Of a DNA stretch of 64,000 bases, positions 24,957-35,304 are shown in pieces. The notes below the pieces were generated by a model that was not told the DNA's origin, searched no databases, and worked only from the letters and a program-made list of their open reading frames with translations. Source of the stretch: Streptomyces sp. CGMCC 4.7035 (GTDB taxonomy: Bacteria > Actinomycetota > Actinomycetes > Streptomycetales > Streptomycetaceae); the NCBI RefSeq assembly GCF_031583065.1, contig NZ_CP134053.1, positions 6,365,001 through 6,429,000 of the forward strand, in the 5' to 3' direction. Made by a program: the position numbers and the translations under genes. Numbering within the stretch: the stretch's first letter is position 1; every line of letters starts with the position of its first letter.

Positions 24957-25901
24957 ATGACGCACGCGATGCTGAAAGGGTCGAACGTACCGCTCGAGGC
25001 CACGGCGGTACGGGCGGTGCTGCGGTGGGCCGCGGGACAGGACGTCCCGGAGGTCGACGCCTCGGCGCTGCTCCTCGGGCTCGACGGGCGTGTGCGCTCC
25101 GACGAGGACTTCGTGTTCTACAACCAGCCCCGGCATCCGTCCGGGAAGGTCCGACTGCTCGGCAAGAAGCGGGAAGCGGACGGACTGACGGACACGATCC
25201 AGGCCGATCTGGCGGGTGTCGAGCCCGCCGTGGGCCGGATCGTGCTCGTCGCTTCGGCGGACGACGTCGCCTTCGACCGCGTAAGCGCGCTGCGCATCCT
25301 GCTGTACGACGCGTCCGGCGCGGAGGGTGAACCGCTGGCGTACTTCGACATCAAGCCGGAGACGGGCGCGGAGACGGCACTGATCTGCGGGGAGCTGTAC
25401 CGGCGGGGCGACGGCTGGAAGTTCCGGGCGCTCGGCGAGGGCTACTCGAACGGGCTGAAGGGCCTCGCGAACGACTTCGGCATCTCGGTGGACGACTCGG
25501 AGACGCCGGCGGCGGTGCCTGCTGAGGGGACGGCCTCCGTCCCTGCGGCCGGCACGACGGTGGGTACGGCGTCCGCGCCGGCGGCGGGTACGGCGTCCGC
25601 GCCGGCCTTCCCCGAGGTGTCGGTGCCGCTGCCGCCGGAGCAGCCGGTGACGCGGCAGCCGGCGTACGGGTATCCGCCGGAGCCGTCGCAGCAGCCCGTG
25701 GCGGCCGCCACCGCCGCTACGCAACCGGCGTACGGGTATCCGCAGGGGACGAGTCAGCAGGGGTCGGGGTACGGGTATCCGCAGCCGCCCACCGGGCAGT
25801 CGGGGTACGGGTATCCGCAGACGGCTGCGCCGGTGCAGGTGCAGGACCCGAACTTCGCGCTGCCGCCGCAGGGGCCGCAGTTCATCGGGCGCCAGGCGTA
25901 G
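24957..25901 (+). CDS. TerD-domain protein with YGYP-repeat C-terminal tail
   Basis: 314 aa, ATG at 24957. Residues 1-180 are a TerD domain in a divergent form: [26 protein letters not shown], then KIV-like [31 protein letters not shown] and [24 protein letters not shown]. The Ca2+-binding [11 protein letters not shown] loop of classic TerD is replaced by [15 protein letters not shown], so Ca2+ affinity may differ. Residues 180-314 are low-complexity Ala/Pro/Gln with four (A/G)YGYP units about 20 residues apart. It is divergently transcribed from the aldolase operon, with 187 bp between. Confidence 0.9.
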   Translation: MTHAMLKGSNVPLEATAVRAVLRWAAGQDVPEVDASALLLGLDGRVRSDEDFVFYNQPRHPSGKVRLLGKKREADGLTDTIQADLAGVEPAVGRIVLVASADDVAFDRVSALRILLYDASGAEGEPLAYFDIKPETGAETALICGELYRRGDGWKFRALGEGYSNGLKGLANDFGISVDDSETPAAVPAEGTASVPAAGTTVGTASAPAAGTASAPAFPEVSVPLPPEQPVTRQPAYGYPPEPSQQPVAAATAATQPAYGYPQGTSQQGSGYGYPQPPTGQSGYGYPQTAAPVQVQDPNFALPPQGPQFIGRQA

Positions 25902-25978
25902 GACGGCACGGCGCCCGGGGGCTGCGGTCGGGGCTGCGGTCGGCCGGGGGTTGGCCCGCCACTCGGCGGTACGAGGTG

Positions 25979-26007
25979 CCTCCCCCAAGCTCTTCGAGCA
26001 GGGGAGG
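25979..26007. repeat. Palindromic interspersed repeat, copy 1 (aagctcttcgagc core)
   Basis: Two C/G-run arms flank the core aagctcttcgagca. The same element occurs at 26938-26963 and 31074-31101. It sits between the convergent ends of the TerD-tail gene and the TerA-like gene and could terminate both. Confidence 0.8.
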
Positions 26008-26036
26008 AACGACTGGCCGCAGCTACGGCGGTCAGG

Positions 26037-26768
26037 TCAGGCCTTTGTCTTGTAGCCGCGGCCCCACTGCAGGCCCCAGCCGTACAGGCGGTCCAGTTCC
26101 GCCTGGAAGCCGTAGACGAACTTCACCTCGCGGCGGACCACTATCTCGCCCTTGACGTTCTCGACCATGACGACCGCGCAGGAGCGGGCCTGCGGGTGGC
26201 GTTCGTCGAGGCCGATCTCGATGCGCGGGCCGTTGCTGGGGAAGAGCGTGACGTGGGCGTGCGTGCGGTCGAAGGCGGGCGTCTGGTCGTAGATGTAGAC
26301 GAAGATCAGCAGCCGTTTGATGTCGTCCCGGTGGTCGAGGTTGACGAAGATCGTCTCACCGGAGCCGGAGCCGAACCGGTCGTCGCCGCTGAGCTTGATG
26401 TACGGCGGCTCGTTGAGCTCTCCGAAGAAGTTGCCCAGCGGCTGCACCACGCCCTTCGTGCCGTCGGCCAGCTCGTACATGCAGCCCAGGTCGAGGTCGA
26501 CGTTGACCATGCTCTGGGTGTGCGCCTGCACGACCTCGGGCGTGAACAGCCGAAGCGGGTGACGCAGCAGACCGCCCCGCTCGGGGCCACCGATGTCCGA
26601 GGTCCGCATCCGCCAGGACAGGTTGATGCGCAGATTGCCGGTCGCCGCGCCCTGCTTGCTCAGCGAGACCCGTTGGTGCCGCTTGGTCAGCTCGATCGCG
26701 TTGGTCGCCGCGCTGCCCGAGTCGAACTCCGTCGCCCGCCCACGCCACACGCCGTCCAAGAAACCCAT
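26037..26768 (-). CDS. TerA-like tellurium-resistance family protein
   Basis: 243 aa, ATG at 26768 with AGGGGG upstream. It belongs to the TerA branch of the TerD superfamily: FDSGSAATNAIELTKRHQRV at the start, DLDLGCMYELADGTKGVVQPLG near 90-111, DDRFGSGSGETIFVNLDHRD near 128-147 (the Ca2+-site equivalent), and a conserved FVYGFQAELDRLYGWGLQWG ending near 220-239. Ter proteins bind Ca2+ and work at the membrane face with TerC in stress tolerance. The gene is monocistronic, downstream of TerC but separated from it by a nested hairpin. Confidence 0.9.
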   Translation of the reverse strand: MGFLDGVWRGRATEFDSGSAATNAIELTKRHQRVSLSKQGAATGNLRINLSWRMRTSDIGGPERGGLLRHPLRLFTPEVVQAHTQSMVNVDLDLGCMYELADGTKGVVQPLGNFFGELNEPPYIKLSGDDRFGSGSGETIFVNLDHRDDIKRLLIFVYIYDQTPAFDRTHAHVTLFPSNGPRIEIGLDERHPQARSCAVVMVENVKGEIVVRREVKFVYGFQAELDRLYGWGLQWGRGYKTKA

Positions 26769-26914
26769 GCCCGCCCCCTACACATACGGTTCAACAGCCG
26801 CGGGGCGGCCGCCGAGGACGAGTCCTCGCGGCCGCCCTGCCCAGAGCGTTCCTCCCCCGGGCCCGGTCCACACCCGCGAAACAGCCACTGCCGGCGAGTG
26901 AGCCGAAGGGGCGC

Positions 26915-27010
26915 GTCGGTGTCGAGACGGCTGGGGGTCCCCCTGCTCGAAGAGCTTGGGGGAGCGCGGAGGCCCGAAGGGCTGAGCACGATCGCCGTCT
27001 CGACACCGAC
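26915..27010. terminator. Nested inverted repeat downstream of TerC (17-bp arms)
   Basis: Perfect 17-bp arms at 26915-26931 and 26994-27010 (gtcggtgtcgagacggc and its complement) are extended by seven further pairs past a tttt bulge. The 62-bp loop contains a complete copy of the interspersed palindrome. It lies 42 bp after the TerC stop and acts plausibly as its terminator. Confidence 0.75.
26938..26963. repeat. Palindromic interspersed repeat, copy 2, inside a terminator loop
   Basis: The core tgctcgaagagctt is flanked by C and G runs, in the opposite orientation to copy 1. Its position inside the loop of a longer perfect hairpin looks like an insertion into a pre-existing terminator. Confidence 0.8.
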
Positions 27011-27051
27011 TTTTGCGCCCCGGAGGCGAACCGAGCCTCAAAAAAGGGGCA

Positions 27052-28200
27052 TCACACCCCGGACGAGACCTCAGTCTTCTCGTTCGAGGTCGAGTCTTTT
27101 CCCTCGGCCGCGGCGAGCGCCCGGTTGCGGCGCACGGAGGACCAGAAGGACCAGCCGATCAGGACCACGCCGACGAGACCGGTGATCACCTCGTGGATCT
27201 CGTACTGGATGGTGACCATGAGGATCACGGCCAGCGCGCCGATCGCGTAGTGCGCGCCGTGCTCCAGGTAGACGTACTCGTCGAGGGTGCCCTGGCGGAC
27301 CAGGTAGACCGTCAGCGACCGAACGTACATCGCGCCGATGCCGAGGCCGAGCGCCATCAGGATGATGTCGTTGGTGATGGCGAAGGCGCCGATCACGCCG
27401 TCGAAGGAGAAGGACGCGTCCAGGACCTCCAGGTAGAGGAACATGAAGAACGCGGCCTTGCCGGCGAGAGCGACCGCCGAGCGCTCCTTGCCGCTGCGCT
27501 TGGCCTCTTCCTCCTCCTCGTGCTCACGCTCCTCCTCTTCCTCGAGCCTGTCCTCGAAGAAGCCGGAGAGGCCGCCGACGATCATGTACGTGATCAGGCC
27601 GGCGATGCCGGAGATCAGAACCGTCTGCGCCTTGTCGACGTGCGCGCCGCCGTGCTGGTGGGCGTGGGTCGCGAAGGTCATGGAGGTGATCAGCAGGACG
27701 ATCAGCGCGATGCAGACCGCCAGCATGTCGACCTTGCCGAGCTTGGCGAGCGGGCGCTCGATCCAGCGCAGCCACTGGATGTCCCGGTCCTCGAAGATGA
27801 AGTCCAGGAAGATCATGAGCAGGAACATCCCGCCGAAGGCCGCGATGGCCGGGTGGGCGTCGGTGACGAGCTGCTGGTACTGATCCTTGTCGGTCAGCGC
27901 CAGATTGACCGCGTCTATCGGGTTCTTCTTCGCCGTTACGGCGACGATCACGACCGGAAAGACCAGTCGCATACCGAAGACGGCGATGAGGACGCCCACC
28001 GTGAGGAAGATCTTTTGCCAGAAGGCACTCATCTTCTTCAGGATTCCGGCGTTGACCACCGCGTTGTCGAAGGACAGCGAGATCTCGAGGATGGACAGGA
28101 TCGCCACGATGCCGAAGGCGGTCCACCCCCCGTAGAGGACCGCTACTGCCAGGCCGAGCGCGGTGACCACGAACGACCAGCCGAAGGTTTTCAGAAGCAC
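27052..28200 (-). CDS. terC: TerC-superfamily integral membrane protein (DUF475)
   Basis: 382 aa, GTG start with only a weak ribosome binding site, 58 bp after TerD. About nine membrane helices. Two homologous halves carry acidic intramembrane motifs: ISLSFDNAVVNA near 40-51 and LDASFSFDGVIGAFAIT near 245-261, the TerC hallmark for binding a metal. A cytoplasmic loop at about 213-240 is extraordinarily charged (RLEEEEEREHEEEEEAKR). A His-rich loop, ATHAHQHGG, sits near 182. In Ter systems TerC anchors soluble TerD-family proteins at the membrane and handles metal or Mn2+ flux. It is co-directional with two terD genes. Confidence 0.92.
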   Translation of the reverse strand: MLLKTFGWSFVVTALGLAVAVLYGGWTAFGIVAILSILEISLSFDNAVVNAGILKKMSAFWQKIFLTVGVLIAVFGMRLVFPVVIVAVTAKKNPIDAVNLALTDKDQYQQLVTDAHPAIAAFGGMFLLMIFLDFIFEDRDIQWLRWIERPLAKLGKVDMLAVCIALIVLLITSMTFATHAHQHGGAHVDKAQTVLISGIAGLITYMIVGGLSGFFEDRLEEEEEREHEEEEEAKRSGKERSAVALAGKAAFFMFLYLEVLDASFSFDGVIGAFAITNDIILMALGLGIGAMYVRSLTVYLVRQGTLDEYVYLEHGAHYAIGALAVILMVTIQYEIHEVITGLVGVVLIGWSFWSSVRRNRALAAAEGKDSTSNEKTEVSSGV

Positions 28201-28258
28201 TGGCTACCCAATCCGTATTTTTCGTACGGGGCTGGCTCCCCCGTCGCCGTACCCGGCT

Positions 28259-28834
28259 TTACGAAACATTGACTCCGAAGTCTAGAGCGATGCCGCGCAG
28301 ACCGGACGCGTACCCCTGGCCCACGGCGCGGAACTTCCACTCGCCGCCATAGCGGTAGACCTCGCCGAAGATCATGGCCGTCTCCGTGGAGGCGTCCTCG
28401 CTGAGGTCGTAACGGGCGAGTTCCTGGCCGTCGGCCTGGTTGACGACGCGAATGAACGCGTTGCTGACCTGGCCGAACGTCTGACCGCGTTCGTCGGCCA
28501 GGTGAATGGAGACCGGAAAGACGATCTTGTCGCACTGCGGCGGCACCTTGGAGAGGTCGACCAGAATGCTCTCGTCGTCGCCCTCGCCCTCACCGGTGAG
28601 GTTGTCGCCGGTGTGCTCGACCGAGCCGTCCGGGCTCTTGAGCTGGTTGTAGAAGATGAACCACTCGTCACCGAGGACCCGGCCATCGCTGCACAGCAGC
28701 GCGCTGGCGTCGAGGTCGAAGGGGGCTCCGGTGGTGGAGCGCGCGTCCCAGCCGAGCCCGATCATGACCTGTGTGAGGTTCGGTGCGGCCTTGGAGAGGG
28801 AGACATTGCCTCCCTTGGCGAGCGTGACGCCCAT
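28259..28834 (-). CDS. terD: TerD family stress protein
   Basis: 191 aa, ATG. Classic Ter[16 protein letters not shown] start, LGWDAR near 28, [10 protein letters not shown] with the first Ca2+ aspartates near 38-47, and [16 protein letters not shown] near 72-87 supplying the double Ca2+ site. The [19 protein letters not shown] segment near 143-161 and [10 protein letters not shown] complete the fold. It is cytoplasmic and binds Ca2+. It is one of two close paralogues; the other begins 945 bp upstream on the same strand. The TerC gene follows directly. Confidence 0.95.
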   Translation of the reverse strand: MGVTLAKGGNVSLSKAAPNLTQVMIGLGWDARSTTGAPFDLDASALLCSDGRVLGDEWFIFYNQLKSPDGSVEHTGDNLTGEGEGDDESILVDLSKVPPQCDKIVFPVSIHLADERGQTFGQVSNAFIRVVNQADGQELARYDLSEDASTETAMIFGEVYRYGGEWKFRAVGQGYASGLRGIALDFGVNVS

Positions 28835-28876
28835 GATGCTGGTCCTCCCCGAGGTACTGCGTCGTCCCGGAGGCGG

Positions 28877-29005
28877 AGACCCCCGGTGGTCGGGGGTCGC
28901 CCCCCGGGTGTTCGGGGGTTTCTCGTCCCCCGGTGGTCAGGGGATCGCCCCCCACGTGTCAGGGGGTCGTCCCCCCGCGTGCTCGGGGGTTCTCGTCCCC
29001 CGGGG
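28877..29005. repeat. Imperfect tandem C5/G5-block repeats between terD paralogues
   Basis: The segment cccccggtggtc recurs at 28878 and 28925. Alternating runs of five or six C and four or five G are separated by short TC/GT-rich linkers, and a third partial unit follows to 29005. Each unit can fold as a hairpin, and both strands carry several G runs. There is no coding signal. It lies in the leader of the second terD gene. Confidence 0.75.
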
Positions 29006-29130
29006 GCCGAGGTCCGAACCCCCGGGGCCCCAGAGCCGGCGCCTCGCGCCGGAGCCGGCCCCGAGCCCCCGGAGCCGGCACCATGCCTCGGAACCGGCAC
29101 TCCGCGAGCCCGAGGGGCCCTGACCCGAGT

Positions 29131-29167
29131 GTCCGGCGCCGCGCTCCCGTCGGAGGCGGCGCCGGAC
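29131..29167 (-). terminator. Terminator hairpin after first terD
   Basis: A perfect 12-bp stem (gtccggcgccgc, 29131-29142, with 29156-29167) and 13-nt loop lies 37 bp beyond the stop of the upstream terD gene. It would separate the two terD transcripts, at least partly. Confidence 0.7.
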
Positions 29168-29203
29168 CGCGGTGAGTCCGGCCCGTCCGCTGTCGTGCTC
29201 GGC

Positions 29204-29779
29204 TCAGACGTTCACACCGAAGTCCTGCGCGATGCCGCGCAGCCCCGACGCGTAGCCCTGGCCGATGGCGCGGAACTTCCACTCGGCGCCGTGGCGGTAC
29301 AGCTCGCCGAAGACCATGGCGGTCTCGGTGGAGGCGTCCTCGCTCAGGTCGTACCGAGCGATCTCCTGGCCGCCGGCCTGGTTGACCACGCGGATGAACG
29401 CGTTGCGCACCTGGCCGAAGGACTGCTGACGGTTCTCGGCGTCGTAGATCGAGACCGGGAAGACGATCTTGTCGACGTCGGCCGGGACCCCGGCGAGGTT
29501 GACCTTGATCTGCTCGTCGTCGCCCTCGCCCTCACCGGTGAGGTTGTCGCCGGTGTGCTCGACCGAGCCGTCCGGGCTCTTGAGGTTGTTGAAGAAGACG
29601 AAGTTGGCGTCGCTGCCGACCTTGCCCGACGGGTTCAGCAGCAGTGCGCTGGCGTCGAGGTCGAAGTCGGTGCCGGTCGTGGTGCGGACGTCCCACCCCA
29701 GACCGACGATGACCGCGGTCAGGCCCGGGGCCTCCTTGGTCAGCGATACGTTGCCGCCCTTGCTGAGGCTGACTCCCAC
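29204..29779 (-). CDS. terD: TerD family stress protein
   Basis: 191 aa from the GTG at 29779. This start is chosen because GGGAGGA lies 4-5 nt upstream and gives MGVSLSKGG, matching the paralogue; the in-frame ATG at 29791 is inside that ribosome binding site. All TerD landmarks are present: [29 protein letters not shown], the Ca2+ loop [16 protein letters not shown], and [20 protein letters not shown]. It is about 75 percent identical by eye to the gene at 28259-28834 and equal in length. It is the first gene of the TerD-TerD-TerC run. Confidence 0.95.
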   Translation of the reverse strand: MGVSLSKGGNVSLTKEAPGLTAVIVGLGWDVRTTTGTDFDLDASALLLNPSGKVGSDANFVFFNNLKSPDGSVEHTGDNLTGEGEGDDEQIKVNLAGVPADVDKIVFPVSIYDAENRQQSFGQVRNAFIRVVNQAGGQEIARYDLSEDASTETAMVFGELYRHGAEWKFRAIGQGYASGLRGIAQDFGVNV

Positions 29780-29893
29780 GAGTCCTCCCATTGGTGTCCA
29801 GGGGCGGGGAGCCCCGTCGTGCGTTGGTATCGGATCAACGAGTCGATCCTAGTGACGGGTTCCCACGCCACCTAGGCCTTGGAACCGAAGTAA

Positions 29894-29917
29894 GCCGAAG
29901 GGGCGCGCCCCTTCGGC
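29894..29917. terminator. 24-nt perfect palindrome after the peroxiredoxin gene
   Basis: The arms gccgaagggg and cccccttcggc-type complement meet at a central gcgc. The palindrome begins 19 bp past the peroxiredoxin stop and fits a hairpin terminator for it. Confidence 0.7.
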
Positions 29918-29935
29918 GAACCGATCGACAGGGCA

Positions 29936-30394
29936 TCACAGGGTGTCGAGCGCCTTCAGGTACTCGTTCAGGTCACGCGCGTCCGGCAGGCCGTTGACGA
30001 CGGTCCACCGCACCACGCCCTCCTTGTCGATGATGAAGGTCCCGCGCACCGCGCAACCCTTGTCCTCATCGAAGACGCCGTACGCGCGCGAAGTGTTGCC
30101 ATGCGGCCAGAAGTCGGACAGCAGCGGGTACTCCAGGCCCTCCTGCTCGCCGAAGACGCGCAGGGTGTGGATGGAGTCGTTGGACACGGCGAGCAGCTGG
30201 GTGTCGTCGTTGACGAACTTCGGCAGGTTGTCGCGCAGCTCGCACAGCTCGCCGGTGCACACGCCGGTGAAGGCGAAGGGGTAGAAGAGCAGCACCACGT
30301 TCTTCTGACCGCGGAAGTCCGAGAGCCGCACGGTCGCGCCGTGGTTGTCCTTGAGCTCGAAGTCGGGGGCCTTGTCGCCGACCTGGATCGCCAT
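29936..30394 (-). CDS. ahpE: Peroxiredoxin, AhpE/Bcp type
   Basis: 152 aa, ATG at 30394. Thioredoxin-fold peroxidase: [15 protein letters not shown] start, then [19 protein letters not shown] near 36-54. The first Cys is peroxidatic (P-x3-T-x2-C) and the second, four residues on, is where many AhpE/Bcp members have a resolving Cys. [13 protein letters not shown] near 117 is typical of the family. It reduces hydroperoxides using mycothiol/mycoredoxin or thioredoxin. Its position next to the Ter genes fits a shared oxidative or metal stress role, but it has its own terminator and promoter region. Confidence 0.92.
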   Translation of the reverse strand: MAIQVGDKAPDFELKDNHGATVRLSDFRGQKNVVLLFYPFAFTGVCTGELCELRDNLPKFVNDDTQLLAVSNDSIHTLRVFGEQEGLEYPLLSDFWPHGNTSRAYGVFDEDKGCAVRGTFIIDKEGVVRWTVVNGLPDARDLNEYLKALDTL

Positions 30395-30460
30395 GATCCT
30401 GCATCCCTTCGGTGGGGCTGTTCGGGTGGGAACCACCCTACGCAGCGATCACCGCAAGCC

Positions 30461-30493
30461 AACGGACGGGCTGAGCAACTCAGCCCGTCCGTT
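30461..30493. terminator. Strong hairpin ahead of ahpE, part of a longer interspersed repeat
   Basis: A perfect 15-bp stem (30461-30475 with 30479-30493) and 3-nt loop caa. Its right arm, cagcccgtccg, followed by ccgaggacgaggccc and a G/C-run block to about 30560, matches one end of the gcccgtccggcgtttgagg-type Streptomyces intergenic repeat also seen at 43108-43212. It can terminate the DUF3052 transcript. Confidence 0.75.
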
Positions 30494-30602
30494 GTCCGAG
30501 GACGAGGCCCTTCAGGCCGAAGGAGGGGTCCGGGGGCGCAACCCCCGGGTACGGCCACTCCTGCCGAGGGCATCGCTCAGTGGGCGGCCACCGAGCAGAG
30601 CG

Positions 30603-31040
30603 TCACCTCTTCGACTTGGCCGCCTTCGGGGTGACCAGGCGGCTCCCGCTCCAGTCCTTGCCCACACTGACGCTCTTGGACGCCGACAGACCCGCCGTCG
30701 TCGCGGCTTCAGAGATGTCGCTCGGCTCCACGTAGCCCGTACGGCCGGTCTTCGGCGTGAGGAGCAGGATCGAGCCGCCCTCTTCGATGTACGTGGTGGC
30801 GTCCACCAGCGCATCCGTCAGGTCGCCGTCCTCGTCGCGGAACCACAGCACCACGGCATCGGCGACGTCGTCGTACTCCTCGTCCATGAGTTCACTGCCG
30901 ACGACTTCCTCAATGGCCTCGCGGAGCTCCTGGTCGACGTCGTCGTCGTAGCCGATCTCCTGGACCACCTGCTCGGGCTGGAACCCCAGCCTCGCGGCAG
31001 GGTTAGTCCGCTCCTCCGCGTGGTCCGCGGTCGCGCTCAC
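30603..31040 (-). CDS. DUF3052 family protein
   Basis: 145 aa from the GTG at 31040, which has a perfect AGGAGG 6 nt upstream. Acidic DUF3052 domain: RLGFQPEQVVQEIGYDDDVD start, then VLWFRDEDGDLTDALVDA and EEGGSILLLTPKTGRTGYVEP, with a basic Ala/Lys tail. It is conserved across actinobacteria with no established function; the core resembles a Rossmann-like or methyltransferase half-fold. It is divergent from aceE across a 455-bp region, an arrangement I recall as conserved in Streptomyces. Confidence 0.85.
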   Translation of the reverse strand: MSATADHAEERTNPAARLGFQPEQVVQEIGYDDDVDQELREAIEEVVGSELMDEEYDDVADAVVLWFRDEDGDLTDALVDATTYIEEGGSILLLTPKTGRTGYVEPSDISEAATTAGLSASKSVSVGKDWSGSRLVTPKAAKSKR

Positions 31041-31495
31041 GGGTTGCCTCCTGATCATGTCTTGGATGGGGGTACCCCCTGCTCGTCAAGAGCTTGGGGG
31101 AATCTCAGCCACGCGCGTACGCGAAGCATTGGCCGTAGTCCACACGGGCGGGGCGGATCGCGCAAGTACCCGGCGGTTCAGACCGCCGAAACGGTGACGA
31201 TCCTGGCCGTGTCGCCGCAACTCCAGGCACCGTATCGCGCCCCGAGGTGATCCACACCACACCGTTCTGCCCGGTTTGCGCATTCCGGAATCCTCTACGG
31301 GTACGAGACTCGAATGACTTTGCGGGACACGTCACAGCCCGGGCGTATCGTTGCGTTTTGGTCGGGCACGCCCACGAAGCCCGGTCCGTGATGGTGATTA
31401 CCTCACAGTAGAGATGACGTTCCGCTCCCCCGAGGTACACGATGGGGATCGGTGCAGGCACATGGAAAGTGGCCCTCTGACAGGTAAGGAACAGC
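31041..31495. promoter_or_regulatory. Long divergent regulatory region between DUF3052 and aceE, with palindromic repeat copy 3
   Basis: The region has no supported gene. It contains the third interspersed palindrome at 31074-31101 (core tgctcgtcaagagctt, with two extra bases in the loop), immediately upstream of the DUF3052 leader. Around 31390-31420 the sequence is less GC-rich (gtgattacctcacagtagag) and is the likeliest promoter area for aceE, but no consensus pair can be assigned. AAGGA at 31487-31491 is the aceE ribosome binding site. Confidence 0.5.
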
Positions 31496-34243
<2,748 letters not shown>

Positions 34244-34276
34244 CGCGGCGCTAGCCGTATCGCCCTGAAGGGGTCG

Positions 34277-34307
34277 AGGGCGGCGGGGCTGACTGCCCCG
34301 CCGCCCT
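34277..34307 (+). terminator. aceE terminator hairpin
   Basis: A perfect 12-bp stem agggcggcgggg / ccccgccgccct with a 7-nt loop starts 33 bp after the aceE stop and ends before the leaderless channel gene. Confidence 0.85.
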
Positions 34308-34330
34308 TACGCATTCCTTACGATGCGGGC

Positions 34331-35161
34331 ATGGAGGAGCAATCGGCGCAGGACCGCTGGGAGCAGCGCACCCAGCGGCCCCTGCTGGCGCTCGCGGTGG
34401 CGTTCGCCGTCGCGTATGCCGTGCCGATCGTGGACAGCTCGGCGAGCCGATTGCTGACGGTCGCATGCACGGTGACGGAGTGGGTGGTGTGGGGCGCGTT
34501 CGCCGCCGACTACCTCGTGCGGCTGGCGATAGCCCCGTACCGCAAGGAGTTCGTCCGCACGCACTGGCTGGACCTGTGCGCGGTGGTGCTGCCGCTGCTC
34601 CAGCCGCTGCGGCTGCTGCGGCTGGTGTCGACGCTGATGCTGGTGGGGCGGCGGGCGCGGATGGCCTCGCAGATCCGGCTGACCACGTATGTCGCCGGGT
34701 CGGTGATCGGGCTGCTGATGTTCGGTTCGCTGGCCGTGCTGTCGGTGGAGCGGGATTCGCCGAACGGGAACATCAAGACGCTGGGCGACGCGGTGTGGTG
34801 GTCGTTCACGACGATGACGACCGTGGGCTACGGGGACCACGCGCCGACCACCGGGCTCGGGCGGATGATCGCGGTGGGGCTGATGCTCTCCGGGATCGCA
34901 CTGCTCGGTGTGGTGACCGCGAACATCGCCACCTGGTTCATCGCGCGGTTCGAGAAGGACGACGTGGAGGAGCAGCGGCAGACGGCGGCGATCGCGGAGC
35001 TGACGGAGGAGGTACGGGCGCTGCGGGCGGAGGTCGCGGCGCTGGCGCAGGCGGGGGCTGCAGTGGTTTCGCCCCCGCCGCCCTATGAATTTTCAGCCCC
35101 TCCGCCGTTTGAGGAGCGGGGGTCCAGGGGGCGGAGCCCCCTCGGGGACGGGAGTGGGTAG
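34331..35161 (+). CDS. Voltage-gated-type potassium channel
   Basis: 276 aa. ATG lies 6 nt after TACGAT (34319-34324) with no ribosome binding site, so it is probably leaderless. Six-helix Ion_trans layout: S1-S3, a short S4 with spaced arginines (PLRLLRLVSTLMLVGRRAR, near 96-114), then S5, the pore helix WWSFTTMTTVGYGD with the K+ filter TVGYG (about 156-169), and S6. The cytoplasmic tail has a short coiled coil (VEEQRQTAAIAELTEEVRAL) suited to tetramer assembly. From about residue 245 the tail is encoded by an interspersed intergenic repeat and is probably not functional sequence. Confidence 0.9.
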   Translation: MEEQSAQDRWEQRTQRPLLALAVAFAVAYAVPIVDSSASRLLTVACTVTEWVVWGAFAADYLVRLAIAPYRKEFVRTHWLDLCAVVLPLLQPLRLLRLVSTLMLVGRRARMASQIRLTTYVAGSVIGLLMFGSLAVLSVERDSPNGNIKTLGDAVWWSFTTMTTVGYGDHAPTTGLGRMIAVGLMLSGIALLGVVTANIATWFIARFEKDDVEEQRQTAAIAELTEEVRALRAEVAALAQAGAAVVSPPPPYEFSAPPPFEERGSRGRSPLGDGSG

Positions 35162-35180
35162 GGGCGGCGGGGGCGACAAA
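35065..35180. repeat. Interspersed Streptomyces intergenic repeat, overlapping the channel gene 3' end
   Basis: The ends tcgcccccgccgcc and ggcggcgggggcga are inverted copies of each other. The interior has gccgtttgaggagcggggg and a C/G palindrome gggggcggagccccc. The same element lies reversed at 43108-43212, with partial copies at 30479-30560 and 54762-54800. It supplies the last 32 codons and the stop of the potassium channel. Confidence 0.75.
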
Positions 35181-35304
35181 CCCGGCCCACGGGCCTGCCG
35201 CGCGCTGCCCCCCTCCGGCAGCGCGCCGCAGACGTGGATCACTGTGGCCCGCGGCGCGCGCCGCATGGGAGGGATCTTGAGTGCCTTCACTCGGATAGGC
35301 GAAC

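Noticed and set aside
20319..29779. Ter genes as a recently acquired tellurite-resistance island
   Set aside because: GC content, codon use and gene order look native, no transposase, integrase or flanking repeat is present, and TerD/TerC genes near aceE are, as I recall, core in Streptomyces.
23603..29779. ATP-grasp or TerY (vWA) partner genes inside the Ter block
   Set aside because: I looked for ATP-grasp and vWA MIDAS motifs in every supported gene here and found none, so the partners are either elsewhere or absent.
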